From contig NZ_WSRO01000002.1 in the NCBI RefSeq assembly GCF_009769735.1, positions 9,349,001 to 9,413,000 of the forward strand: a stretch of 64,000 nt of DNA, read 5' to 3'. Of the stretch, positions 18,629 through 26,758 are shown piece by piece. This DNA is from Streptomyces sp. BA2. Its GTDB lineage: Bacteria > Actinomycetota > Actinomycetes > Streptomycetales > Streptomycetaceae. A program made the translations under genes and the position numbers. Within the stretch, counting starts at the first letter, position 1; each line of letters starts with the position of its first letter. The notes beneath the pieces were generated by a model. The model saw only the letters and a list, made by a program, of their open reading frames with translations, was not told the DNA's origin and did not search any database.

Positions 18629-19693
18629 ATGGACTCCACCCCGAAGATCGGCATCCTCGGCGGCTACGGAGCCGTTGGCAGTGCGGTGGTGCGCCGCCTG
18701 CGGCAGGCCGGCATCGGCCCGCTCCTGGTGGGCGGCCGGGACCGGGCCCGCGCCGAAGCCGTCCTCGGAACGGCCGTCGGCGCGGAGGCCGTTGACCTCT
18801 GGGGCCCGTCGCTCGACTCCTTCGTCAGCCGCTGCCGCCTCGTCGTCAACTGCGCCGGCCCGTCCTACCGCGTCCTCGACACGGTCGCCCGGGCAGCCCT
18901 GCGCCACGGCGTGGACTACGTCGACGCGGCGGGCGACGACCCCGTCCACGCCCGGCTGACGGCGGAGGGCGACGGAGCCTGGCAGGCCGCGGACCGCGCC
19001 GCCGTACTCTCCGCCGGGGCGCTGCCTGGGCTCTCCGGACTCCTGCCGCGCGTCCTGCTGGACCCGGCCGTGGCCCCCGCCCGCCTGGAGGGATACGTGG
19101 GCGGCGTGGCGGCACTCACCCCCGCCGCCGCGGGGGACGTGCTCCTTGCCCGAGGCCCCGAGCACGGCACCCCCTCCGCGGCCTGGGAGGACGGGCGGAT
19201 ACGTGACCGCGCCCTGGAGCCGCGTCGCGACCTGCGCCTCCCGGCCTTCCCCCAGCCGGTCGCCGCCTTCCCCTATTTGCCCACCGAGACCGCCCGCCTC
19301 GCCGGGGCCGTGGGCATCCGCCGGGTGCACTGGTACACCGTCTTCGGGGGAGAGCGCCTCGCCGAGGAGCTCGCCATGGCCTGGGCCCTGGACAGCGCGG
19401 ACACCACCGATCTGGTCCGAGCGGCGGACGAGGACGTGCGCCGCCATGGCTCCTGGTACGGGCAGGAGTTCCGCGTATGGCACGACTCCGACGAAGGCCC
19501 GCCCGCCCGTACGCTCACCCTGCGCGCCGAGGACTCCTACGAGCTCAGCGGCTTCCTCGCGGCAGTCGCAACGCAACAGGTCCTGTCCGGCGGAGTGCGG
19601 CCCGGCGTGCACTTCGCGGCGGACGTCCTCGACCCGCAGACAACCGCTAAGGCCCTGGCGGCGGACGCGGTGGCAGAGGTGGATATCACCTGA
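18629..19693 (+). CDS. Saccharopine-dehydrogenase-like NAD(P)-dependent oxidoreductase
   Basis: 354 residues from the ATG at 18629, chosen because AAAGG lies about 10 bases upstream. An in-frame ATG at 18596 has no such site. The N-terminus is a Rossmann fold with GILGGYGAVGSAV, then VVNCAGPSYRVLDTVARAAL and GVDYVDAAGD, the signature of the Sacchrp_dh_NADP family. The position matches that of thiazolinyl imide reductases (Irp3, PchG), which turn a thiazoline into a thiazolidine, but this protein is not of their Gfo/Idh/MocA family. I infer reduction of a carrier-bound or free thiazoline; the substrate is unproven. Confidence 0.75.
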   Translation: MDSTPKIGILGGYGAVGSAVVRRLRQAGIGPLLVGGRDRARAEAVLGTAVGAEAVDLWGPSLDSFVSRCRLVVNCAGPSYRVLDTVARAALRHGVDYVDAAGDDPVHARLTAEGDGAWQAADRAAVLSAGALPGLSGLLPRVLLDPAVAPARLEGYVGGVAALTPAAAGDVLLARGPEHGTPSAAWEDGRIRDRALEPRRDLRLPAFPQPVAAFPYLPTETARLAGAVGIRRVHWYTVFGGERLAEELAMAWALDSADTTDLVRAADEDVRRHGSWYGQEFRVWHDSDEGPPARTLTLRAEDSYELSGFLAAVATQQVLSGGVRPGVHFAADVLDPQTTAKALAADAVAEVDIT

Positions 19694-19879
19694 ACCGCCG
19701 GTCGGCTGCGCAGTGCCCTGACCCCGTCCACCTCCTCGGGAAACGATGCTGACGGTTTGCTGACCAGCGGTGGTCCGAGGAGTTCCTGACCTGCACTACG
19801 ACGGTGATTTCGTGGCAAGTGGTGAATCATCATCGGCTGGGCGGAGCCGCCCTCCGGGGTCACAGTGGGTCGGCTGGCC

Positions 19880-20033
19880 CCTGGCGCGGACCCATGGTGC
19901 GTTGGCGGTGCCGGGCTGGCGGGGTGTGTCCCGATAGGGGCCTGCCGTCTAGTCGGCGCCATCACGGTTCAGACCGCCCGGCTAGGCCGGTGCCAGCCAC
20001 CCAGCACATCACCCATGCGGGAGGCGGGCGACC
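19880..20033 (+). ncRNA. Candidate bridge (seek) RNA region in the IS110 left end
   Basis: The non-coding left end upstream of the transposase start is about 180 bases long. A stretch of roughly 50 bases (GTGCGTTG at 19898 through GGGGCCTGC near 19945) is conserved in the second IS110 relic, though neither copy has coding potential there. IS110 left ends encode bridge RNAs that select donor and target. Position and conservation fit; RNA ends and loops were not folded. Confidence 0.4.
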
Positions 20034-21132
20034 ATGACACCCAGGCAGCGCAGCACCTGTCCCACCAGCACCGGCCCACCCGCTCGGGGCGAGGTCGTTC
20101 TGGGGGGTGGACACTCACGGCGAGATTCATGTCGCCGCACTGGTCTGCCCGTTGGGCCAGGTCCTGGGCACCAAATCCTTTCCGGCCACAGCGCTCGGAT
20201 ACCGTCGGCTCCTCGCCTGGGCTCGCAAGCGGGGGACGGTGCGCCGGGCCGGGGTGGAGGGCACCGGTACTCTCGGAGCGGGCCTGTCGCGCTAACTGCT
20301 GGCGGAGCAGGTCGTGGTGTTCGAGGTGAACCGGCCCGACCGTACGGCCCGCCGTCTGCTGGGGAAGTCGGACCCGCTCGACGCGCAGGCCGCCGCGCGG
20401 GCCGTGCTCAGCGGTCGCGCCAGGGCTCGCGCCAAGACCGGCGATGGTCCGGTGCAGAGCGCCCGGCTCTTGAAGATTGCCAAGGACTCCGCAGTCAGGG
20501 CCCGCACCCAGACGATCAACCAGTTCAAGGCCGTCCTGGTCATAGCCGACCCGGCCCTGCGGGAACGACTGTCCAGCCTGGGTAACCGGGAGCTGTTTCG
20601 CACCTGCGTCCGTCTGAGCCAGGATCAGGGGGATGACGGGGACGGCGAGGCCCACGCCACCCGGATCAGCTTGAGCATGCTGGCCCAGCGCATCGAACAC
20701 CTCACCGGGCAGATCGATGAACTCAATCAGCGCCTGACCCGGCTCGTCGAAATTCACGCCCCGCAGCTGCTCGCACCGGTGGGCATCGGCCCGGACAGCG
20801 CCGTCACGCTCCTGATCACCATGGGGGACAATCCCGAACGCGTGCACACAGAGGCATCGTTTGCCGCCCTTTGCGGAGTCAGCCCCGTCGAGTACTCCTC
20901 GGGCCGCCGGAGCTCGCGCCGGCTCAACCACGGCGGCGACCGGAAGGCGAACGCCGCCCTGCACCGCATCGTGTTCACCCGCATACGGGTCGACCCGCGC
21001 ACCCAGGCGTACTACGAACGCCGCACCCAGGAGGGCAAGACTCGTCGTGAGATCATCAGGTGCCTCAAGCGATATGCCGCCCGCGAGGTATTCAACCTGG
21101 TCAAAACGGTATCCAGCGACCCTCTGTTATAG
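20034..21132 (+). pseudogene. IS110-family transposase, frameshifted and with a stop codon
   Basis: From ATG 20034 the frame reads GEVVLG, then goes out of phase in a run of six G (20102-20107). With five G it would continue as GVDTHGEIHVAAL, the start of the RuvC-like DEDD domain. The correct frame then meets TAA at 20293. After it, an uninterrupted run to 21132 has VFEVNRP, KSDPLDAQAAARA (the remaining acidic residues) and the Ser-containing C-terminal motif around EYSSGRRSSRRLNHGGDRKANAAL. Two independent lesions make the protein non-functional unless one is a sequencing error. About 365 residues if repaired. Confidence 0.85.
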
Positions 21133-21590
21133 GGGCGTCCGTGACAAATGTTGACTCCCGTCGGCTTGTTTCAGCAGGGGGTCTGCCTGCGGGGCGACGG
21201 TGCGGCGCTGGTCGGCCGCAGCTTGGGAGCAGATGCTTCCGGTAGGTCGGGACGCGCCCAGTGATTTGAACAACTGAAGGCATCGTGGCGCGGGGTGGCC
21301 ATGATCGCAGTCGCTCGTCCGCGGCCTGTTGTGGGTGCAGATGGTGCAGTGAGAAAGGGACGGATGACCGATGCGGAGCTATCCGCGAAGGTGGTCGACG
21401 ATCGCACAAGTGTCCTTACTGGCCTTGTCGTTCGTTTGGACGCGTCCCCCTATCTACGCCGAATTTAACGAACTACCGGTAGCACCCACGGCTGTCAGCT
21501 GATGCCAGTGCCTCCGGCAAACACCCCTCAAGTACGCGGCCGACAAGCCCGGATGAGATCCACGCGTCCGCGGCGGCTATCGCCGGGCAC
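21133..21590. other. Intergenic stretch without a convincing gene
   Basis: It contains the IS110 right end and then unassigned DNA. An open frame of 55 codons (21301-21468) has AAAGGGA in front of an internal ATG at 21364, but the product resembles nothing I recognise and it lies next to a decayed gene. Confidence 0.4.
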
Positions 21591-22052
21591 TCCGGCTACG
21601 GCTGCGGCCTGGTGGGGGAATTGGGAAACCGGCAACGATCTCGCCTTCACGCTGACGGCCTTGGGCGCCTCCTTGCTGACACGGTTGGCCGCGAACAGCA
21701 GTGTCTGGACCGAATTCGTCCCGGGCTTCGCGCTTCTTCCGCTCGCTGTCGGCACCGCCTTAGTCTGCGCCACAACGGCAGCGATGAATGGACTGCCAGG
21801 ACATGGGCCGCGCCTCCCGGTCTGGTCAGCACCTCGCACGAACTCGGCGCGGTGTGGGGCGTCGCCATCTTCTCGACCATCGCCGGGGCGAGCCTGGAGG
21901 GAGGAGGCGCGGTCGCGACGGCCAGGACCGGAAGCTTCGACAACGCCTTCAGCGCCTGCGCGATCACCGGCGCTGTAGTCGCCGCCGTCGGAGCGATACT
22001 GCTGCCGACAGGGCGCCCGGACCTCGACGCAGGGGCCGTTATGGCGCACTGA
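21590..22052 (+). pseudogene. C-terminal remnant of a DHA2-type MFS transporter (frameshifted)
   Basis: Two overlapping frames together give the last helices of a 14-helix drug exporter: LAFTLTALGASLLTRLAANSS...PGFALLPLAVGTALVCATTAAMNG in one frame. A shift near 21800 leads to GLVSTSHELGAVWGVAIFSTIAGASLEGGG and a final helix ending at 22052. The N-terminal three quarters are missing. A homologous tail lies at 43289-43510 on the same strand, at the other edge of the minus-strand biosynthetic block. Confidence 0.75.
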
Positions 22053-22095
22053 GGCCACTGGCCCCTGCGGATCGCGGACGGCTTCCCATCAGGCC

Positions 22096-23331
22096 CTACG
22101 CTGTGATCTCCACGCTTCCGTCCGTTCTCCAGCGACCGAGATGGCCCGATCGGAGGAGAGTCCCGCCGGCCGGCAGTGATTTCCGGTCGAGGGCGCGGAT
22201 CCCGATGTTGTCGAAGGGCAGAACCGGGCCAGTGGCGCAGATTTCGCCGGTTCGGCCCGGTGAGACCGGGTGCCCCTCGGGATCGACGATGTGTACGTGG
22301 ACATGGGGGACTGGGATGCCCACGCCGGCGTCGGGCAGTCCCGAGCGGCTTGGCGGAGAGAACTCCCGGGCGGTCCACGGCAGGACTCCGCCCGCCGGGG
22401 CGAATTCCGCCAGCAGTCTTGTGGTGGGCAGGGCCGCGAAGTGCCGCTCGACCAACTCCGGTGGGAAGGGGCTGCCGACCAGCACGATGGCCCGGGGACC
22501 CACTGGTCGTGACGCTGTAGCTGCGGCCTCCAGGACCCGCGTGTACTCCTCGGGGCTGAACACAGCGGTATCCATGTTGCCCAGTGCGAGGGCCCGGGGG
22601 ACGAGGGTGCCGCCGGAGGCGCAGGCCCACCACATGGCGGACAGCGTCAGCGCTCCAGTCGGTGGCTGACAGACTGCCACCATACTTTCCGCCGTACCGG
22701 CCTGGCGGATTCGGGCGGCGAGGGCGAATTGCCAGGCGCGGTGGTCGACCAACTGGCCACTCGTTTCCTGCTTGTTTCCCCTGGAGATCAGCAGGTACGC
22801 GGCATCGGTGGGTGCTGATCTCGGCAGTGCGGGCTCGGGACGCAGCGCGCCGACCTTCTTCCAGGTGCCCGCGTCGTCCAGCGCCAGTGACAGGCGGCCG
22901 CAAGATTGCCACGCCGCTTTCGTGGAGGCGCTGCACAGGACGGCGTGTGCTCCGCTGACTGCTGCGATCCGCTCGAGTCCCGGCCTTTCGATCTCGCGGG
23001 ATACGGGCACACACACGCCCCCCGCCTTGAGGACGGCCAGCTGGGCGACCAGCGACTGACGGTGATCGTCGCAGTGCACGATCACCGGATCACCGAGTTG
23101 GACCCCGCTCCGTACAAGGGCCGATGCCCACTGCGTGGCCAGCGTCTCAGCTCTCCCGTACGTAAGGTGGCCCCGTTCTTCACGCACAGCCAAGCGTGCG
23201 GAGCGTCGCCGGGCAGTCAGGGTGAACATGGCGTCGAGAGTTCGTATTTGGGTCGCCGGTCGCCCGGAACGTTCGCTCTGGCGCGTGTTGCCGTAGCTGG
23301 TGTTGTCGGTAAGCGCCTGTTTAATGGGCAT
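22096..23331 (-). CDS. Degenerate stand-alone adenylation-domain-like protein
   Basis: 411 residues; the start overlaps the upstream NRPS gene by 11 bases and has GAGGGG seven bases in front. The N-terminal half follows the AMP-binding fold (LTYGRAETLATQWASALVRSGVQLGDPVIVHCDDH, AVLKAGGVCVPVS). The catalytic motifs are ruined: A3 (TSGSTGxPKG) reads LLISRGNKQETSG, A5 lacks YGPTE, and A7 (YRTGD) reads LRSGHLG with the Asp lost. The protein ends at A8, so the C-terminal subdomain with the A10 lysine is absent. It cannot be an ordinary adenylating enzyme. The open frame and coupling suggest it is still made, perhaps as a structural partner; recent decay is the alternative. Confidence 0.75.
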   Translation of the reverse strand: MPIKQALTDNTSYGNTRQSERSGRPATQIRTLDAMFTLTARRRSARLAVREERGHLTYGRAETLATQWASALVRSGVQLGDPVIVHCDDHRQSLVAQLAVLKAGGVCVPVSREIERPGLERIAAVSGAHAVLCSASTKAAWQSCGRLSLALDDAGTWKKVGALRPEPALPRSAPTDAAYLLISRGNKQETSGQLVDHRAWQFALAARIRQAGTAESMVAVCQPPTGALTLSAMWWACASGGTLVPRALALGNMDTAVFSPEEYTRVLEAAATASRPVGPRAIVLVGSPFPPELVERHFAALPTTRLLAEFAPAGGVLPWTAREFSPPSRSGLPDAGVGIPVPHVHVHIVDPEGHPVSPGRTGEICATGPVLPFDNIGIRALDRKSLPAGGTLLRSGHLGRWRTDGSVEITA

Positions 23332-26300
23332 GCTGCCCCTCGTCCACGCATGCGCTGTCGGCGCCGCGTATGGCGTCTGCGACGTCGGCCACAGTGCCGT
23401 CCCGGAACAACAGTTCCGCAGGGATCCGGTGGCAGAGCTCTCGCTCCAGCCGCAGTGTCAGCCTGATGGCGGACAGGGATTGACCACCGCAGCTGAGGAA
23501 GCCTCTCCCCGCATCCACGTCCGGCAGGCCCAGAACCTCGGCCCACGCTGCCGCGATCGTCCGCTCGAGATCGTCCCGGGGAGGCCGGGACTGCTGTGTG
23601 CCCACCGACGGCTGGGTGCCCGCGCGGGCCCACGCTGCCACAGCGGAGCGGTCCACCTTGCCGTTCGCGGTCAGCGGCAGAGCCTCCACTGTGGTGATCA
23701 CGGTGGGCACCATGTAGGTGGGGAGTTTGGTGCGGGTGTGGTGGCGTAGTTCGTCGGTGAGGTGTGGGTTGGGGTGGTGGGTGTTGGTGGTGAGGTGGGC
23801 GGTGAGGTGGCGGGTGGTGTGGGGGTCGCCGGTGGCGGTGACGATGGCGGCGGTGATGGATGGGTGTTCGAGGAGGGCTGTTTCGATTTCTTCGAGTTCG
23901 ATGCGGTAGCCCTGGATTTTGACTTGGAAGTCTTCGCGGCCGAGGAATTCGATGGTTCCGGTGGGGAGGTGTCGTCCGAGGTCGCCGGTGCGGTAGAGGC
24001 GTTCGCCGGTGGTGGGGTGGGTGGTGAAGCGTTCGGTGGTGCGTTGGGGGTCGTTCCAGTAGCCGAGGGCGACTCCGGTGCCGCCGATGTGGATTTCGCC
24101 GATGGTCCAGTCGGGGCGTTCGCGCATGTCGGTGTCGAGGATGTACATGTGCTGGTTGGTGAGGGGGCGTCCGTAGGGGATGCTGCGCCATTGGGGGTCG
24201 ACGTGGTCGATGTCGTGGGCGATGGACCAGATGGATCCCTCGGTGGCGCCGCCGAGGCTGACGATGTGCAGGTCGGGTAGGAGGGCGTGCAGTCGGTCGG
24301 GCAGGGTGACCGGGATCCAGTCCCCGGACAGCAACACCACCCGCAACCCCACCGGCAGTGCGCCCGGCATCACTTCTGCGTATTCGGCGACCAACTGCAT
24401 CAGCGCGGGCGCGGAGTTCCATATCGTCACGGCGTGCTCGCTCAGGGACTCGCACCAGTGGGCCGGATCCCGCAGCGCCCCGGCGTCGGGCAACACGAGG
24501 GCCCCTCCTGCAGACAGCGGGCCGAAGATGTCCCACACGGAGAGGTCGAAGGTCAGTGCGGAGATTCCGAAGACACGGTCGTCGGGGCCCAGGCTGTAGC
24601 GGGTGTTGATGTCGAGCACGGTGTTCGCCGCGCCCCGGTGGTTGATGGCCACGCCTTTTGGACGACCTGTGGACCCCGACGTGAAGATCACATACGCCAG
24701 GTCCTCAGGCGCTCCCGCCCGGATTACTGGCCGCTTGGCGTCCGTCAGTTCGGGAAGGCTGTCGACAGCGATAGCTACCGTCTCCGGTGGGAGACCGGCC
24801 ATGTCGATCCATGACTGGGTGAGGGTGGCGGGGGTGTTGCAGTCGGTGAGGATGAGGTTGCGTCGGTGGGTGGGCCAGTCGGGGTCGATGGGGACGTAGG
24901 CGGCTCCCGTGCGCAGGATGCCCAGGACGGCGGTGATCTGTTCCCAGCCCTTTTCCATCACCACGGCGACCAGGTCGCCGTGGCCGATGCCGCGCTCGGC
25001 GAGCCAGGCGGTGACGGCTGCGGAACGGCGTTCCAGCTCTGCGTAGGTGAGGGTGGCTTCGGAGGTGATGACGGCCACGGCGTCGGGTGTTTCGGCTGCC
25101 CGTTCCAGGAACCCGGTGTGCAGCAGTACGTCCGGCAGCTCCGCTTCGGTGGCGTTGTAGGCCAGGCGGGCGGCCCGCTGCTCGGCCGGAAGCAGATCCG
25201 GCACCGCGGCCTCCCACGCTCCCCCCTCCGCCAAGGTGTCCAGTAGCCGCAGATAGGCCGCGAACATCAGCTCCGGTACGTCCGGCGGGAACACATCGGC
25301 GACCACGTCCCAGTTGGCCACGAGTTCGCCGTCCTCCTCAAACACCTGATGGTCCAGCCAGACCTGCGGCGTCTGCAGGCGTGAGACCGCGAGGGTGGAC
25401 AGCCAGCCGGTGGCCACCTGGTCCGTTTCCTGTTCGGACACGTACAGGGCGCTCGCGAATGTCACCGGCATGGCGGCACGGCTCAGCTGATCGCGGCTCT
25501 GGTTGAGTTCCCCGAGTACGCGTACGCCGCTGAATGCACCGTGCTCCAAGCCCTCCCACAGCTGCCGCTGTACGGAACGGGCCCGATCGGCGAAGCTGGT
25601 CTCCTGCCGCGACTCCTCGATCTCCACGAGGAGAGTGGAACTGAAGTTGCCGACGACCTTGCCGATGTCCGGGTGGAGTTCGCCTCGGGCCGAGTGCAGC
25701 ACGTTGACGGTGAACCGTGGATTCTTGCTCCACGCGCGCAGCGTCTCGGCGTACCCGGTGAGCAGCGCGGCGGACGGCGTGACACCGTGCTGTGCGGCGG
25801 CGTACTTGAAGCGGCGCCAGGTCTCCCGCGGCAGCCGCTGGCAGTGGCGGGTGAACTCGGCATGTTCCAGGTCCGCGGGGCTGCGCCCGAGGGGCAACTC
25901 CGGAGCCGGCGGCAGCTCCGCGACGCGGTCCAGCCAGTACTTGCGGGCGCGCTGGTATTCGTCGCCGTCGTGGGACCTTTCCAGGGCTCGGGCGTAGTCG
26001 TGGAAGCCGATGCCGATCGGTTCGAGATCGGCGGCTGGATCCTCGTACAGCGTCTCCAACTCCCGGAGGAGAACCATCGTGCTGAGGGCGTCGCACACAA
26101 GCAGACTGACCGAGACATGGACGGTGGGGACCATACGGTCAGCGAGGTGGACCCGGACGTCGAACAGCGGCCAGGCGTCAGTCGACGGCCCCTCGTGCGC
26201 CATGGTTTCCCGGGTCCGGGCCAGCAGGGCTCGGGCCTCAGCCGGCTCCAGATCGCGCGCGTCGTGCACCGTGGGCCGGTATTCCGGTACGTGCTCCAGG

Positions 26301-26758
26301 ACACGCAGCTGTCCATCCTCGTCGACCGCAGCCCGAAGCATGCCGTGCCGCTCGACTAGACGCCGCCAGGCGGCAGTCAGGCGTTCCACATCGAGGTTGG
26401 GCCGCTCGAACTCGAGGTAGATATGGGCGCGGACTCCACCCAGCTCGAAGAAGCCAGTCTCCCCCGCCCAATACGCCTGCTGGATGTCGGTCATGGGGAA
26501 GGGGACGTGCGCGAGGTCAGGGGCAGGCATCATGGTCGCCTGGGCGGGAGTCGCGCGAGCCGGCGTGTGGGAGCCGGCGCGCTCCAGTAATTGGAGCAGT
26601 TGGGGCCGGAGTTCGCGGATGTCGGCCCTCAGCCGGTCGTCGACGGCACCGGCCGGGGCTCGGTAGCGCAGTCGCCCGTCCTCCGCCCAGAGCCGGATGC
26701 CGCGATGGGCCATGCCTTCGAGGAATTCCGACAGTGCGGTCTCGGAGACGGTGGTCAT
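23321..26758 (-). CDS. NRPS TubC-Cy-A(Cys)-PCP module
   Basis: 1145 residues from the ATG at 26758, which overlaps the upstream stop (ATGA). Domains: TubC-type N-terminal docking domain (1-55), heterocyclization domain (about 75-495) starting VPFPMTDIQQAYWAG, A domain (about 510-1010) with TSGSTGRPKGVAINH, LTANGKVD and a pocket code read as D-L-W-N-L-S-L-I-W, and PCP with CGGQSL (Ser near 1090). The code differs from the classical Cys code DLYNLSLIW only in Y to W. The Cy motif reads SLLVCDALS, with Ser for the first Asp. It should load Cys and form a thiazoline. Much of the A-domain DNA is near-identical to the next gene upstream. Confidence 0.92.
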   Translation of the reverse strand: MTTVSETALSEFLEGMAHRGIRLWAEDGRLRYRAPAGAVDDRLRADIRELRPQLLQLLERAGSHTPARATPAQATMMPAPDLAHVPFPMTDIQQAYWAGETGFFELGGVRAHIYLEFERPNLDVERLTAAWRRLVERHGMLRAAVDEDGQLRVLEHVPEYRPTVHDARDLEPAEARALLARTRETMAHEGPSTDAWPLFDVRVHLADRMVPTVHVSVSLLVCDALSTMVLLRELETLYEDPAADLEPIGIGFHDYARALERSHDGDEYQRARKYWLDRVAELPPAPELPLGRSPADLEHAEFTRHCQRLPRETWRRFKYAAAQHGVTPSAALLTGYAETLRAWSKNPRFTVNVLHSARGELHPDIGKVVGNFSSTLLVEIEESRQETSFADRARSVQRQLWEGLEHGAFSGVRVLGELNQSRDQLSRAAMPVTFASALYVSEQETDQVATGWLSTLAVSRLQTPQVWLDHQVFEEDGELVANWDVVADVFPPDVPELMFAAYLRLLDTLAEGGAWEAAVPDLLPAEQRAARLAYNATEAELPDVLLHTGFLERAAETPDAVAVITSEATLTYAELERRSAAVTAWLAERGIGHGDLVAVVMEKGWEQITAVLGILRTGAAYVPIDPDWPTHRRNLILTDCNTPATLTQSWIDMAGLPPETVAIAVDSLPELTDAKRPVIRAGAPEDLAYVIFTSGSTGRPKGVAINHRGAANTVLDINTRYSLGPDDRVFGISALTFDLSVWDIFGPLSAGGALVLPDAGALRDPAHWCESLSEHAVTIWNSAPALMQLVAEYAEVMPGALPVGLRVVLLSGDWIPVTLPDRLHALLPDLHIVSLGGATEGSIWSIAHDIDHVDPQWRSIPYGRPLTNQHMYILDTDMRERPDWTIGEIHIGGTGVALGYWNDPQRTTERFTTHPTTGERLYRTGDLGRHLPTGTIEFLGREDFQVKIQGYRIELEEIETALLEHPSITAAIVTATGDPHTTRHLTAHLTTNTHHPNPHLTDELRHHTRTKLPTYMVPTVITTVEALPLTANGKVDRSAVAAWARAGTQPSVGTQQSRPPRDDLERTIAAAWAEVLGLPDVDAGRGFLSCGGQSLSAIRLTLRLERELCHRIPAELLFRDGTVADVADAIRGADSACVDEGQHAH
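23701..24358 (-). repeat. Long direct repeat, A-domain copy 1 (partner 27909-28566)
   Basis: This stretch, covering A5 to the end of the C-terminal subdomain, matches 27909-28566 at a constant offset of 4208. I found one difference (24238 against 28446). Two more blocks also match: 24591-24704 with 28799-28912, and 24807-25230 with 29027-29450. The coding strand here is unusually rich in A and C (runs of His, Thr, Pro and Asn codons) compared with the rest of both genes. Confidence 0.9.

Larger units (their letters stand above)
19850..21160 (+). mobile_element. IS110-family insertion sequence (inactive copy)
   Basis: An IS110-type element with a long non-coding left end, a broken DEDD transposase and a short right end. 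IS110 elements lack terminal inverted repeats, so the boundaries are approximate. They are set by similarity to a deleted relic at 57.6-58.05 kb. Both carry the block GTGTCCCxATAGGGGCCTGC in the left end, and TAGGGGC followed by GTGACA just after the transposase stop. It separates the plus- and minus-strand halves of the biosynthetic locus. Confidence 0.75.

Noticed and set aside
18629..19693. Genuine Irp3/PchG-type thiazolinyl imide reductase
   Set aside because: The fold signature is of the saccharopine dehydrogenase family, not Gfo/Idh/MocA; only the role may be similar.
20102..20107. Programmed frameshifting in the IS110 transposase
   Set aside because: IS110 transposases are normally one frame, and a second lesion (TAA at 20293) is present, so decay is the simpler reading.
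21301..21468. 55-codon frame with a fair ribosome site at the internal ATG 21364
   Set aside because: No family similarity and located in a decayed region between IS110 and the MFS remnant; not enough to call a gene.
23718..24280. Long plus-strand frames opposite the A-domain repeat (Gly/Val-rich and Trp-rich products)
   Set aside because: They are antisense shadows created by the C-rich coding strand; the minus-strand A-domain frame carries all conserved motifs.
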